Assembly: GCA_019639095.1 (NCBI GenBank)
Contig: JAHBSN010000005.1
Location: forward strand, 1 to 36,952
Length of the DNA: 36,952 nt
Source: Actinomycetota bacterium
GTDB lineage: Bacteria; Actinomycetota; Acidimicrobiia; Acidimicrobiales; Iamiaceae
Reading direction: 5' to 3'
Shown here: positions 1-8,873 of the stretch, piece after piece
Layout of the letters: each line of letters begins with the position of its first letter
Numbering within the stretch: the stretch's first letter is position 1
The notes under the pieces: model-generated
The model's input: only the letters and a program-made list of their open reading frames with translations
Told to the model about the DNA's origin: nothing
Databases searched by the model: none
Made by a program: the position numbers and the translations under genes

Positions 1-1
1 G

Positions 2-805
2 AAGCGGCTCCCGGCGGGCAGCGACGTCGGCCGCAACCAGACCGACCTCACCGTGGCCACCGCCGACGTCCATGCCCGCCACCTGGCGGCCACGTGGGGC
101 CTGCGGGCCGACCAGGTGGCCGTCACCGGCCTGCCCCGCAACGACGTCCTGGTCTCGTCGGCGAGCGCCCCGGTGCCCGCCGCGGTGCGGGCGATCACCG
201 GCGGGCGACCCCTGGTGGTCTGGCTCCCCACGTACCGGCGCTCGGCCGGCGAGGACGGCGTCGACGGCGTCGACACCGGCACCGCCACCCAGTTCGCCGG
301 CGGCACCCCCGAGGCGGTCAACGCCGCCATGGCGCGCCTCGGCGCCCACGCGGTGGTGAAGTCCCACCCGCTCGCCCCCCGGCCCGACGTGGCCCGCCTG
401 TCGAACCTCGACGTGTGGAGCGAGGACGACCTGGACGCCTCGGGCCTGACCCTCTACGAGCTCCTGGCCCACGCCGACGTGCTGGTCTCCGACCACTCGT
501 CGGTGTGGATCGACTTCCTCCTCACCGGGCGGCCGGTGGTGTTCGCGGTGTCGGACCTCGAGGCCTACGAGGAGTCGCGCGGGTTCTACTTCGATCCCGT
601 CACCGACCTGTTCCCGGGGCCGCTCGTCACCGACCTCGACGCGCTCGAGCGCGAGCTCGGCGAGCTGCTCGCCGGCCACGACGCGTGGGCCGAGCGCCGG
701 CGGGAGTCCCTCGAGCTCCACCACCTGCACCGCGACGCCGGTGCCGCCGATCGGGTGGCCCGGCTGGTGATCGACGCCGTCGGCGCTGGTGGCGCCACGA
801 GCTGA
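2..805 (+). CDS. CDP-glycerol glycerophosphotransferase-like protein (5' truncated by window edge)
   Basis: The frame is open from the window edge, so the N-terminus is missing; 267 residues are visible. The family (TagB/TagF, Glyphos_transf) transfers polyol-phosphate units from CDP-activated donors onto wall or surface polymers on the cytoplasmic side of the membrane. Visible family marks are GLPRND (the usual G-x-PRND turn), VVKSHPL (normally K-x-HP), the conserved SDHSSVWIDF segment near visible residue 163 (normally TDYSS..FD), RPVVF, and a downstream D-x-x-x-Y-x-x-x-RGFYFD stretch. It ends 16 bp before the convergent O-antigen ligase-like gene. Its place at the edge of a sugar-polymer cluster fits teichoic-acid-like or phosphopolyol decoration of the exopolymer. 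The family assignment is firm; the exact substrate cannot be read from the sequence. Confidence 0.85.
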   Translation, partial: KRLPAGSDVGRNQTDLTVATADVHARHLAATWGLRADQVAVTGLPRNDVLVSSASAPVPAAVRAITGGRPLVVWLPTYRRSAGEDGVDGVDTGTATQFAGGTPEAVNAAMARLGAHAVVKSHPLAPRPDVARLSNLDVWSEDDLDASGLTLYELLAHADVLVSDHSSVWIDFLLTGRPVVFAVSDLEAYEESRGFYFDPVTDLFPGPLVTDLDALERELGELLAGHDAWAERRRESLELHHLHRDAGAADRVARLVIDAVGAGGATS

Positions 806-821
806 GCGCGGCGGCGCTCCC

Positions 822-2213
822 TCAGCGCGTGGCCGACTCCTGCTGCTCGGGCGCGGCGGCCGCCTCCTCGTCGTCCGACCCGTCGATCGCGGGCCACCGC
901 TCCCCCTGGCAGGCGATGACGGCGATGAGCAGCATCGAGAAGCGCGGCAAGCCCGTGAAGGGCCCACCGGTCTCGGTGAGCGTGTTGCCGAACATCGCCG
1001 CGCACAGCGCGAGGCCCAGCCAGGCCTCGGGCCGGCGGCCCACCGGCCCGCGCAGGATCACCCGCGCCAGGCACCAGAGCAGGTACATGGCCACCGCGAA
1101 CGGGACCACGCCGGCGGTGATGCCGGCCTCGAGCGGCAGGAAGTGCGGGGCGAGGCCGAACTCGTCCTCGAAGTTGGTGCGCCCCACGCCCACCAGCGGG
1201 TGTTCGGCGAGCTTGCGGGCGCCCTCCTCGGCGACGGTCCAGCGCGCCGTCTCGTTGCGGTAGCCGCCGACGCCGCGCAACCCATCGATGGTGGGGGTCT
1301 TGATGTGGCCCGCCACGACCAGGGCGCCGATCACCACCACCACGCCCAGCGCCGGGGCGCCGTAGCGGACCAGGTTCTTCGGGGTGATCGACCGCCAACC
1401 GAACGCGAGCATCGCCAGGGCGGCACAGGCCAGGCCCAGCAGGCCGCCCTGGGCCCCGTTGCCCACCAGGGCGGCGAGGCCGACCGGGATGGTGACGGCG
1501 GCGAGGATCCGGTGGAACCGGGGCTCGGACCGCTGGCTGAGGAAGTACACCGCCACGATCAGGGCGAAGGCCAGGTGCCAGGTGATCAGCATCGTGCTCG
1601 ACGCCAGGCCCGGGAAGCGGTTGCCCTCCTGGTTGCCGTACTGGAGCGTGGGGATGTCGGCGCCCTGCATGAGCGACACGACCGCGCTGAGCAGCACGCC
1701 GCCCAGGAAGCCGGCGAGGATCGTGCGGTGCGTGCGGACGCGCCACGCCACGAACGGGGCGGTGAGGGCGCCCACCACCATGACGGCGGCGATCATCATG
1801 CCGAACCGGTCGGTCCGGGCCACCGAGGCCAGGCCCCGGATGGTTCCCACCACGGCCACGAGCGTGGCGAGGCGCACCACGATCGGGCGCCTCGCCTCCG
1901 ACAGGTCGGGCAGGAACCGCAGGCACATCCAGATGACGGCGCCGTACCGGGCGGCGTCGAGGAGGCCGCTCGGCACGCCGGCCACGTAGTCGATGGGGAT
2001 CAGGAAGCCCCACCACCAGGCCAGGCGGTCGCGGTTGCCGATGCAGGAGAGCGCCATGAGGGCCACCGCGAGCACCCCGCCGCTGAAGCGGGCCGTGAGC
2101 GGCGTGAAGCGCGTGAGCGGCAGGGCCACGATCACGAGGGCCAGTGAGGCCCACCGGGTCCACTGCCCCGGCGGCAGGCGGAGGGCACGACGCACGAGGC
2201 GGAATCTACACAC
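822..2213 (-). CDS. O-antigen ligase / polymerase-like (Wzy_C-type) membrane protein
   Basis: A 463-residue, strongly hydrophobic protein with about ten membrane segments. A long soluble loop lies in the second half (around residues 300-370) and contains EHPLVGVGRTNFEDEF, the 'HP..GvG..nf' signature of the O-antigen ligase/Wzy_C superfamily. The family joins or polymerises lipid-linked glycans on the outer face of the membrane. The GTG start at 2213 was chosen because GGGAG lies 5 bases upstream; a second in-frame GTG lies 18 bases further in. The tail is acidic and rich in Ala, Glu and Gln. It is divergent from the dehydrogenase at 2307 and convergent with the glycerophosphotransferase-like gene. 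Ligase versus polymerase cannot be decided by reading. Confidence 0.8.
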   Translation of the reverse strand: MCRFRLVRRALRLPPGQWTRWASLALVIVALPLTRFTPLTARFSGGVLAVALMALSCIGNRDRLAWWWGFLIPIDYVAGVPSGLLDAARYGAVIWMCLRFLPDLSEARRPIVVRLATLVAVVGTIRGLASVARTDRFGMMIAAVMVVGALTAPFVAWRVRTHRTILAGFLGGVLLSAVVSLMQGADIPTLQYGNQEGNRFPGLASSTMLITWHLAFALIVAVYFLSQRSEPRFHRILAAVTIPVGLAALVGNGAQGGLLGLACAALAMLAFGWRSITPKNLVRYGAPALGVVVVIGALVVAGHIKTPTIDGLRGVGGYRNETARWTVAEEGARKLAEHPLVGVGRTNFEDEFGLAPHFLPLEAGITAGVVPFAVAMYLLWCLARVILRGPVGRRPEAWLGLALCAAMFGNTLTETGGPFTGLPRFSMLLIAVIACQGERWPAIDGSDDEEAAAAPEQQESATR

Positions 2214-2270
2214 CGAGGCTCCCGGGAGGTCGCCGCGACCGGGCCGCGGAACCGTCTTGGCCCGGTTCAG

Positions 2271-2276
2271 TAGGAT
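2271..2276 (+). promoter_or_regulatory. possible -10 box (TAGGAT) for the polysaccharide dehydrogenase operon
   Basis: TAGGAT fits the actinobacterial TANNNT -10 consensus. It lies 30 bases before the ATG at 2307, whose own ribosome site is GGGGAG. No convincing -35 hexamer is visible. Confidence 0.3.
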
Positions 2277-2306
2277 GCGCCCTCGCACCGGACCAGGGGA
2301 GCGTGC

Positions 2307-4448
2307 ATGTCGAGGGTTGTCCTCCAGGACCTGTCGGACGGATCCACCCGGCTGGTCGCGGCGCCGGCCCCGGCGGTGGGCCGCTCGGGGGTGCTCATCG
2401 CCACCCAGGCGTCGCTCGTATCGGCAGGCACCGAGCGGATGCTGGTCGACTTCGGCCGGGCCAGCCTGCTCGGCAAGGTGCGGAGCCAGCCCCAGCGCGT
2501 GGGCGAGGTGATCGACAAGGCCCGGACCGACGGCATCGGCGTCACCGTCGACGCCGTGCGCTCCAAGCTGGCCCAGCCGATCCCGCTCGGCTACTCGAGC
2601 GCCGGTGTGGTCCTCGAGGTCGGTCGCGACGTGCGCGGCCTGGCCGTGGGCGACCTCGTGGCCGCCGCGGGGCCCCACGCCGAGACCGCCACCGTCCCGG
2701 TCAACCTCACCGCCGTGGTGCCCGCCGGGGTGGCCCCCGTCGATGCCGCCTTCGCCACCGTCGGCAGCATCGCCCTCCAGGGCCTGCGGCTCGCGAACCC
2801 CACGGTGGGCGAGCGGGTGGTGGTCATCGGCCTCGGGCTGATCGGCCTCCTCGCCGTGCAGCTCCTGCAGGCCCAGGGCTGCCTCGTGCTCGGCATCGAC
2901 CCCAACCCGGATCGGCGTCGCCTGGCCGAGGGCTTCGGTGCCGCCACGGTGGCTCCGGGCGACGACGTGGAGCAGGCGGCGGCGGCCCACTCCCACGGTC
3001 GCGGCGTCGACGCGGTGCTCGTGTGCGCGTCCACCACGTCGAGCGAGCCGATCCACCAGGCGGCCCAGATGTGCCGCCAGCGGGGCCGCATCGTGCTCGT
3101 GGGCGTGACCGGGCTGGAGCTGGATCGGGCCGACTTCTACGAGAAGGAGCTCACGTTCCAGGTGTCGGCGGCCTACGGGCCCGGGCGCTACGACCCCACC
3201 TACGAATCGGGGGGCATCGACTACCCGGTGGGCTTCGTGCGGTGGACCGCCGGGCGCAACATGGAGGCCGTGCTCGACCTGATCGGCTCGGGCCGGCTCG
3301 ACGTGGCGTCGCTCGTGACGCATCGCTTCGCCTTCGACGACGCCCCCGACGCGTACCAGGCACTGGTCACCGACCGCGACGCGCTGGGCATCGTGCTCAC
3401 CTATCCGGAGCGGGCGGCCACCGAGCCGGCCGCGGGGGAGCTGGTGGCCCGGCGCCTCGACGTGCGCACCGGTCGGGCGGCGTCGGGCCAGGCCCGCCTC
3501 GGCGTGCTCGGTGCGGGCAACTTCGCCACGCAGGTGCTGCTGCCGGCGTTCCGCGACGCGGGGGCAACGGTGGACACCATCGTCTCGCGCGGGGGCACGT
3601 CGGCCGCGGTGGCCGCCGCCACCTTCGGCGCCCGGCACGCCAGCAGCGACGCCGCCGACGTGTTCGACCGGCCCGAGATCGACACCGTGGTGGTCGCCAC
3701 CCGCCACGACACCCACGCCGGGTACGTCGAGCGGGCGCTGCGCGCCGGCAAGCACGTGTTCGTGGAGAAGCCGGTGGCCATCGACGCCGAGCAGCTCGCC
3801 GACCTGCGCGGCTGCATCGAGGAGCTGTCGACCGCTGGCGGCCCGCTGCCGCTGCTCGGCGTGGGCTTCAACCGGCGGTTCGCCCCGGTCACCCGGCGCA
3901 TGGTCGAGCTGCTCGCCACCCGAACCGGGCCCAAGGCGCTCACCCTCACCATGAACGCCGGGGCGATCCCCGCCAACCACTGGACCCAGGACCGCGCCGA
4001 GGGCGGTGGCCGGCTCGTGGGCGAGGCCTGCCACCTCATCGACCTGGCCCGCTTCCTCGTCGGCTCGCCGATCGCGAGCCTGGCCAGCGTGGGCCTGGAC
4101 CAGCCGGGCCACGATGGCCCCACCGACACGGCGAGCATCCTGCTCACCTTCGACGACGGCTCGATCGCCACGGTGAACTACTTCGCCAACGGCTCGAAGC
4201 GCTACCCCAAGGAGCGGGTGGAGGTGTTCGCCGGCGGCCGGGTGCTCGTCAACGACAACTTCCGCACGCTGCGGGCCTACGGCTGGCCCGGGGTCCGCAC
4301 CTCCCGCGTCCGCGGGCTCGACAAGGGCCACGCCGCGTGCGCGGCGGCGTTCGTGGCCGCCGTGCGCGCCGGCGGCCCGCCGCCCATCCCGCTCGCCGAG
4401 GTCCTCGAGGTCACCGAGGTCTCGCTGCGCGCCGCCCAGCTGCATTGA
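2307..4448 (+). CDS. bi-domain oxidoreductase: MDR alcohol dehydrogenase fused to Gfo/Idh/MocA dehydrogenase
   Basis: A 713-residue fusion. Residues ~1-370 are a zinc-alcohol-dehydrogenase/MDR domain with Rossmann motif VVVIGLGLIG (about 171-180); the catalytic-zinc cysteines of classical ADHs are not evident. Residues ~395-713 are a Gfo/Idh/MocA domain with LGVLGAGNFA at its start and the diagnostic EKP (VFVEKPVAID, about 484-493). Such fusions are found in surface-glycan clusters and are thought to oxidise or epimerise nucleotide sugars, but the substrate is not established here. The ATG at 2307 has GGGGAG upstream. The heparinase-like gene starts 11 bases after its stop, so the two are probably co-transcribed. 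Confidence 0.85.
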   Translation: MSRVVLQDLSDGSTRLVAAPAPAVGRSGVLIATQASLVSAGTERMLVDFGRASLLGKVRSQPQRVGEVIDKARTDGIGVTVDAVRSKLAQPIPLGYSSAGVVLEVGRDVRGLAVGDLVAAAGPHAETATVPVNLTAVVPAGVAPVDAAFATVGSIALQGLRLANPTVGERVVVIGLGLIGLLAVQLLQAQGCLVLGIDPNPDRRRLAEGFGAATVAPGDDVEQAAAAHSHGRGVDAVLVCASTTSSEPIHQAAQMCRQRGRIVLVGVTGLELDRADFYEKELTFQVSAAYGPGRYDPTYESGGIDYPVGFVRWTAGRNMEAVLDLIGSGRLDVASLVTHRFAFDDAPDAYQALVTDRDALGIVLTYPERAATEPAAGELVARRLDVRTGRAASGQARLGVLGAGNFATQVLLPAFRDAGATVDTIVSRGGTSAAVAAATFGARHASSDAADVFDRPEIDTVVVATRHDTHAGYVERALRAGKHVFVEKPVAIDAEQLADLRGCIEELSTAGGPLPLLGVGFNRRFAPVTRRMVELLATRTGPKALTLTMNAGAIPANHWTQDRAEGGGRLVGEACHLIDLARFLVGSPIASLASVGLDQPGHDGPTDTASILLTFDDGSIATVNYFANGSKRYPKERVEVFAGGRVLVNDNFRTLRAYGWPGVRTSRVRGLDKGHAACAAAFVAAVRAGGPPPIPLAEVLEVTEVSLRAAQLH

Positions 4449-4459
4449 GCTCGCGGTCG

Positions 4460-6451
4460 ATGCCGCGCTTGGCCGACGGACGCTCCCTGGTGCGGGCCAC
4501 GTGGCGGACCTGGGGCGTGCGGGGCGTGGTGCGTCGGGCCGGGTACGAGGCCTCGCGCCGGGCCGGCTCCTACCGCACCGCCGAGCAGCGCTGGGCCGAG
4601 TCGACCTCCGCCTCGGGCGGGGTGCTGCGCTCGGCGGGCGTGGTCGTGCCGGCGTCGGTCACCCCGCCGCCCCCCGAGCTCGGCCGGCCCATGGATCGGC
4701 TGCGCCTCTACGGGGGCCTGTGGGTCACGTCCCCCGTGCCGCCGTCGTGGCACGAGCACCCCGTCACCGGCCACGCCTACCCGGCCGACGCCCACTGGTC
4801 CGAGCTGAGCGACGCCGTGGCCGCCGCGGGCGACATCAAGGACGTGTGGGAGCCGGCGCGGCTGGGGTGGCTCCAGCCCGTGCTGCGCCACGCGGTGAGC
4901 GCGGGCGATCACGAGGCGGCCGAGCTCGTCTGGGCCACCCTGGAGTCCTGGCACGCCGCCAACCCGCCGTACCGGGGGGTCCACTGGATGTCGGGCCAGG
5001 AGGCGGCGCTGCGAGCCATCGCCGCGATGTTCCTGGCCGACGCCCTCGACGACCACCCCGCCACCACCCAGGACCGTCGCCTGCTCGTGGGGGCGCTGGT
5101 GCAGGACGCGGTGGGCCGGGTGGTCCCCTCGCTCGGCTACGCCCTCTCGCAGCGCAACAACCACGCCACCTCCGAGGCCGGATTCCTCTGGACGGCATCG
5201 CTCCTCGCGCCGTGGCTGCCGGGCGCCGCCACGCTGCGCCAGCGGGCGGCGCGCGCCCTCGCCGAGGCCACCGCCGACCAGTTCGCCGCCGACGGGTCCT
5301 ACGCCCAGCACTCGCCCACCTACCACCGCGTGGCGCTGCACGTGCTGCTCTGGGTGCTCGCGGTGTCGCGCGCCACCGGGGAGCCCCCGCCGCCGGGCGT
5401 GGCCGATGCGGTGGGCCGAAGCGTCCCGCACCTGCACTCGCTCGTGGCACCCGGCAGCGGGGGCCGCGTGCCGAACCTGGGCGGCAACGACGGGGCGCTC
5501 GTGTTCGACCTCGCCCCGTGCGCCATCGGCGACCTCCGCCCGCTGCTGGCCCACGCCGCCGCCGCCACGGGCCAGGCCACCGACCTCGGGCCCGGTCCCT
5601 GGGACGAGGAGGCGGCCTGGTTCGGCCTCGCGCCGGTCCACGGGGTCCCCCGGCCGCCGCGGCGCGCCACCACCACCCACGCACTCACCCGCGGGGGCGC
5701 CCACGCGGTGGTCCGAGCCGGCCACCTCCGACACCGTCCCGCCCACGCCGACCAGCTCCACGTCGACGTGTGGCTCGACGGCACGCCAGTGGCCGTCGAC
5801 GCGGGCGCGTACCGCTACACCGCCCCCGAGCCGTGGGCCAACGCCCTGGCCGGCGACGACGTGCACAACGTGCCCCGACGACCCGGCTCGCCTCAGGCCC
5901 AGCGGGCCGGGCGGTTCTCCTGGCGTCGCTGGCAGGAGGCCACCGTGGTCCGCCAGGTGGAGACGGCCCAGCTGGCGGCGCTGGTCGGGCGGCTCCTGCT
6001 GCCCGACGGCACGGTCCTGCTGCGGCTCGTGGCGGTGGCCCCCGACGTGGTGGCGGTGGCCGACGCCGTCAACGCGCCGCACCGAGCCGTCGGCGACGTG
6101 GAGGTCCGCTGGAACCTGCCGGCTGACGCGGAGGTCCACCACGCGGGCGCCGGTGCCTCGTCGGCGGGCGGCGCGGGGTGGCGGGCCCACGTCCTGCACG
6201 GCGGGCCGGCCCGGATGCCCGACGCCGACCCCGACCTCCCCGCCTCGGGCTGGCTGGCCCCCACCTACGCCGTGCTCGAACCGTGCCGGCCGCTGGTGGT
6301 GGGAGCGGGCGCCACCGGGGCGGTCACCTCGGCGTTCGTGGTCGGTGCCGACCCCGGCCGGGCCGAGGCGGTGGCGACGGCCGTGGCCGCCCTCGATCCC
6401 CGGCGCTTCCCCGTGGCCGACCTGGCCGCGGCCCTCTCAGCGGGCGTCTGA
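4460..6451 (+). CDS. heparinase II/III family polysaccharide lyase-like protein
   Basis: 663 residues. The N-terminal half is an alpha-helical toroid with QRNNHATSEAGFLW, the N-N-H-x-x-x-E signature of the alginate lyase/heparinase group, and DGSYAQHSPTYHR. The C-terminal half contains HRPAHADQLHVDVWLDGTPVAVDAGAYRYT, abbreviated here as H-AHAD-L then VDAGAY, the usual heparinase II/III core. No signal peptide is evident, so it may act in the cytoplasm or be wrongly started; the ATG at 4460 lacks a clear Shine-Dalgarno. It follows the dehydrogenase by 11 bases. In polysaccharide loci such proteins trim or edit uronate-containing polymers; that role is inferred. Its 3' end overlaps the convergent glycosyltransferase by 15 bases. 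Confidence 0.8.
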   Translation: MPRLADGRSLVRATWRTWGVRGVVRRAGYEASRRAGSYRTAEQRWAESTSASGGVLRSAGVVVPASVTPPPPELGRPMDRLRLYGGLWVTSPVPPSWHEHPVTGHAYPADAHWSELSDAVAAAGDIKDVWEPARLGWLQPVLRHAVSAGDHEAAELVWATLESWHAANPPYRGVHWMSGQEAALRAIAAMFLADALDDHPATTQDRRLLVGALVQDAVGRVVPSLGYALSQRNNHATSEAGFLWTASLLAPWLPGAATLRQRAARALAEATADQFAADGSYAQHSPTYHRVALHVLLWVLAVSRATGEPPPPGVADAVGRSVPHLHSLVAPGSGGRVPNLGGNDGALVFDLAPCAIGDLRPLLAHAAAATGQATDLGPGPWDEEAAWFGLAPVHGVPRPPRRATTTHALTRGGAHAVVRAGHLRHRPAHADQLHVDVWLDGTPVAVDAGAYRYTAPEPWANALAGDDVHNVPRRPGSPQAQRAGRFSWRRWQEATVVRQVETAQLAALVGRLLLPDGTVLLRLVAVAPDVVAVADAVNAPHRAVGDVEVRWNLPADAEVHHAGAGASSAGGAGWRAHVLHGGPARMPDADPDLPASGWLAPTYAVLEPCRPLVVGAGATGAVTSAFVVGADPGRAEAVATAVAALDPRRFPVADLAAALSAGV

Positions 6452-7699
6452 GAGCAGCGACGACAGCAGGTCCTCCACCCGGGTGGCCAGCGTGCGCCGG
6501 TCGTAGTGGGCCCGGATGAACGCCTCGCCGCGCTCGGACGCGTCGGCCGGTGGATCGTCGGCCATGGCCTCCATGCCCTTGGCCAGCGCCAGCGGGTCGC
6601 CGGGGCGGACCGTGGATCCCACGCCGGCCTGGTGCACGAGGTCCGACACCATCCCGGCCACGTTGGTGAGCACCGGCAGCCCGGCGCCCATGTAGTCGAA
6701 GAGCTTGTTGGGGCTCACGCCGTAGGTGAACAGGTCCACCGGCGCCAGGATCATGAGCCCGGCGTCGGCGGTGCGCAGGGTGGCGGCGATCTCGTCCTTG
6801 GACACGGGATCCACGAACCGCACGTTCGAGACGCCGAGGTCCTCGCAGAGGGCGATGAGGCCCTCCTTGGTGGACCCGTCGCCGAGCAGGACCACGGCGA
6901 TGTCGTCTCGGCCGCGCTGCTCGAGGTCGTGGGCGGCGCGCACCACGGTCTCGAGGTCGTTGGCGGGACCGTGGGCTCCGGCGTACACGAACGTGAACGC
7001 TCCCGGGGTCGAGAGGTCGATGCCGCCCTTCGCCTCGGCGAACCCGCTCAGGTCGACGCCGTTCGGGATCGTCACGATCTTCGAGCGGCTGATGCCGCGC
7101 TCGCAGATGCGGTCGACGTTCGACGGGGCCAAGACGATGATGGCGGTGGCCTGCTTGTAGAGCAGGTCGGAGATCCAGCGAAGCAGCGCCACCTCGGGGC
7201 CGTTGTCGCGGCCCGAGACCTCCGAGTACGACTCGGGCCACATGTCGCGCACCTCGAACACGAACGGCACCCGGCGGATGCGGGCGGCCGCCCACGTGCC
7301 CAGGGCGGCGAAGAGGTGGGGCGACGAGCCCACGAACACGGTGGACCGATCCCGCTCCACCCGCACCAGGTGGTGGAACGTGGCCAGCCCGAACACCACC
7401 ATCGACGCCACCCGGCGCCAGTTGTTGCCCCGGTAGGCGCCGGCGGTGAGCCACGTGAAGCGCACGCCCCGGATGCTCTCGGTGATGGGCTTGATGTCGG
7501 TGGTGCCCTTGCGCCGCGAGTAGGTGCGGGTGGCCAGGTTGAGGTCGCTGGCGATGAGCCGCACCCGGTGGCCCCGGCGCTGCAGCTCGGTGGCGAAGTC
7601 GAAGTGGCGGGTGCCGCCGGGCTGGTCGGGAGGCACGGCGAACTGGTTGACCCAGTAGATCTGGAGCGATTCGACGTCGGGGGTGCGCTCGGCGGTCAC
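6437..7699 (-). CDS. GT4 glycosyltransferase, WbuB-like
   Basis: 420 residues with GT-B fold features: an N-terminal donor-independent half beginning WVNQFAVPPDQPGGTRH (typical of WbuB-like enzymes), FVFEVRDMWPES near 147-158, the linker IPNGVD near 211-216, and the C-terminal SPNKLFDYMGAG (329-340) that holds the nucleotide-sugar-binding acidic motif. It transfers a sugar, perhaps an N-acetyl amino sugar, to a lipid-linked acceptor. The GTG start at 7699 overlaps the epimerase stop as GTGA, which indicates translational coupling and a shared operon. The stop overlaps the 3' end of the heparinase-like gene on the other strand. The WbuB resemblance suggests, but does not prove, a FucNAc-type donor. 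Confidence 0.85.
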   Translation of the reverse strand: MTAERTPDVESLQIYWVNQFAVPPDQPGGTRHFDFATELQRRGHRVRLIASDLNLATRTYSRRKGTTDIKPITESIRGVRFTWLTAGAYRGNNWRRVASMVVFGLATFHHLVRVERDRSTVFVGSSPHLFAALGTWAAARIRRVPFVFEVRDMWPESYSEVSGRDNGPEVALLRWISDLLYKQATAIIVLAPSNVDRICERGISRSKIVTIPNGVDLSGFAEAKGGIDLSTPGAFTFVYAGAHGPANDLETVVRAAHDLEQRGRDDIAVVLLGDGSTKEGLIALCEDLGVSNVRFVDPVSKDEIAATLRTADAGLMILAPVDLFTYGVSPNKLFDYMGAGLPVLTNVAGMVSDLVHQAGVGSTVRPGDPLALAKGMEAMADDPPADASERGEAFIRAHYDRRTLATRVEDLLSSLLSDAR

Positions 7700-8805
7700 G
7701 ACCCGTGGCCCTCGATGGCGTCCACCACGCGACCCGCGGTGCGACCGTCCCACAGCGGCGGGCGACGCCCCTCGATCGCTCCGGCGCGGATGCGGCCCAC
7801 GGCGTGCAGGATCGCCTCGGGGTCGGTGCCCACCAGCTGGTTGGTGCCCTCGGTGACGGTGATCGGTCGCTCCGTGGTGGTCCGCAAGGTCACGCACGGT
7901 ACCCCGAGCACGGTGGTCTCCTCCTGCACCCCGCCGGAGTCGGTGAGGACCATCTGGGCGTCGGCCTGCAGCGCCACCGAGTCCAGGTAGCCGACGGGGG
8001 CCACGGTGCGGATCCCGGGCCGGGCCGGGCCCAGGCGGGAGGCCACCCGGGGGTGCACCGGCCACACGAGCGGCAGGTCCCGCGCCACGTGCTCGAGCAC
8101 GTCGAGCAGGCGGTCGAGGGTGGCCGGGTCGTCCACGTTGCTCGGGCGGTGCAGCGTGACCACGCCGTAGCCGCCGGGGTCCAGGCCCAGGTCGGCGAGC
8201 ACCGGTCGGGCCCTCGCCCGCTCGAGGTTGGCCAGGAGCGTGTCGGCCATGATGTTGCCCACCAGCGCCACGGACCGCTCCGGGTAGCCCTCGGCGAGCA
8301 GGTTCTCCACGGCGTCGGCCGACGGGGCGAGCAGGAGGTCGCTCACCCGATCGGTCACCACCCGGTTGATCTCCTCGGGCATGGTCCAGTCACGGCTGCG
8401 GAGGCCGGCCTCGAGGTGGGCCACCTTGGCGCCCAGCTTGGCCGCCACCAGGCTCGCCGCCATGGTGGAGTTCACGTCGCCGGGCACCACCACCCACGAG
8501 GGTCGCTCGGCCAGCACCACCCCCTCGAACGCCTCCATGATGCGGGCGGTCTGCACCGCGTGCGACGCCGAGCCGACGCCCAGGTGGTGCTCGGGGGCGC
8601 GGATGCCCAGCTCATCGAAGAACACGTCGCTCATGGCGGGGTCGTAGTGCTGGCCGGTGTGCACGAGGATCGACCGGAGCCCGCGCCGGTCGAGCTCCGC
8701 CTGCAGCGGCGCGACCTTCACGAAGTTCGGTCGGGCGCCCACCACCAGCGCGATGGGGCCGGATCGGGGGGCATCGAAGCCCTGCGTCGCCGCGCCCGGT
8801 GCCAC
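7696..8805 (-). CDS. wecB: UDP-N-acetylglucosamine 2-epimerase (non-hydrolysing)
   Basis: 369 residues. Interconverts UDP-GlcNAc and UDP-ManNAc in the cytoplasm. Seen directly: VVGARPNFVKVAP at 21-33 (the GTRPE-type N-terminal loop in its GARPN form), PGDVNST with Asp110, HLEAGLRS with Glu132, MPEEINR (Glu144/145) and TLHRPSNVD with His219, matching the catalytic/substrate residues of the WecB family; DSGGVQEE lies near the C-terminus. The GTG start at 8805 gives the usual family length and has purine-rich sequence upstream, though the Shine-Dalgarno spacing is poor. It is coupled by a GTGA overlap to the glycosyltransferase, so UDP-ManNAc or a product of it is probably the precursor used in this locus. 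Confidence 0.92.
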   Translation of the reverse strand: MAPGAATQGFDAPRSGPIALVVGARPNFVKVAPLQAELDRRGLRSILVHTGQHYDPAMSDVFFDELGIRAPEHHLGVGSASHAVQTARIMEAFEGVVLAERPSWVVVPGDVNSTMAASLVAAKLGAKVAHLEAGLRSRDWTMPEEINRVVTDRVSDLLLAPSADAVENLLAEGYPERSVALVGNIMADTLLANLERARARPVLADLGLDPGGYGVVTLHRPSNVDDPATLDRLLDVLEHVARDLPLVWPVHPRVASRLGPARPGIRTVAPVGYLDSVALQADAQMVLTDSGGVQEETTVLGVPCVTLRTTTERPITVTEGTNQLVGTDPEAILHAVGRIRAGAIEGRRPPLWDGRTAGRVVDAIEGHGS

Positions 8806-8873
8806 GTTCTCCCGTACCTCCGTGCGGTCTCCGGGGCACAGTGTGCCATGCGCCCCGATGCGGACCGGGCCGA

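Noticed and set aside
822-4445. A very long minus-strand reading frame running through the dehydrogenase gene into the O-antigen ligase-like gene
   Set aside because: The upstream 740 codons are low-complexity (Gly/His/Arg/Ala) antisense to a clear oxidoreductase; only the part from 2213 onward resembles a protein family.
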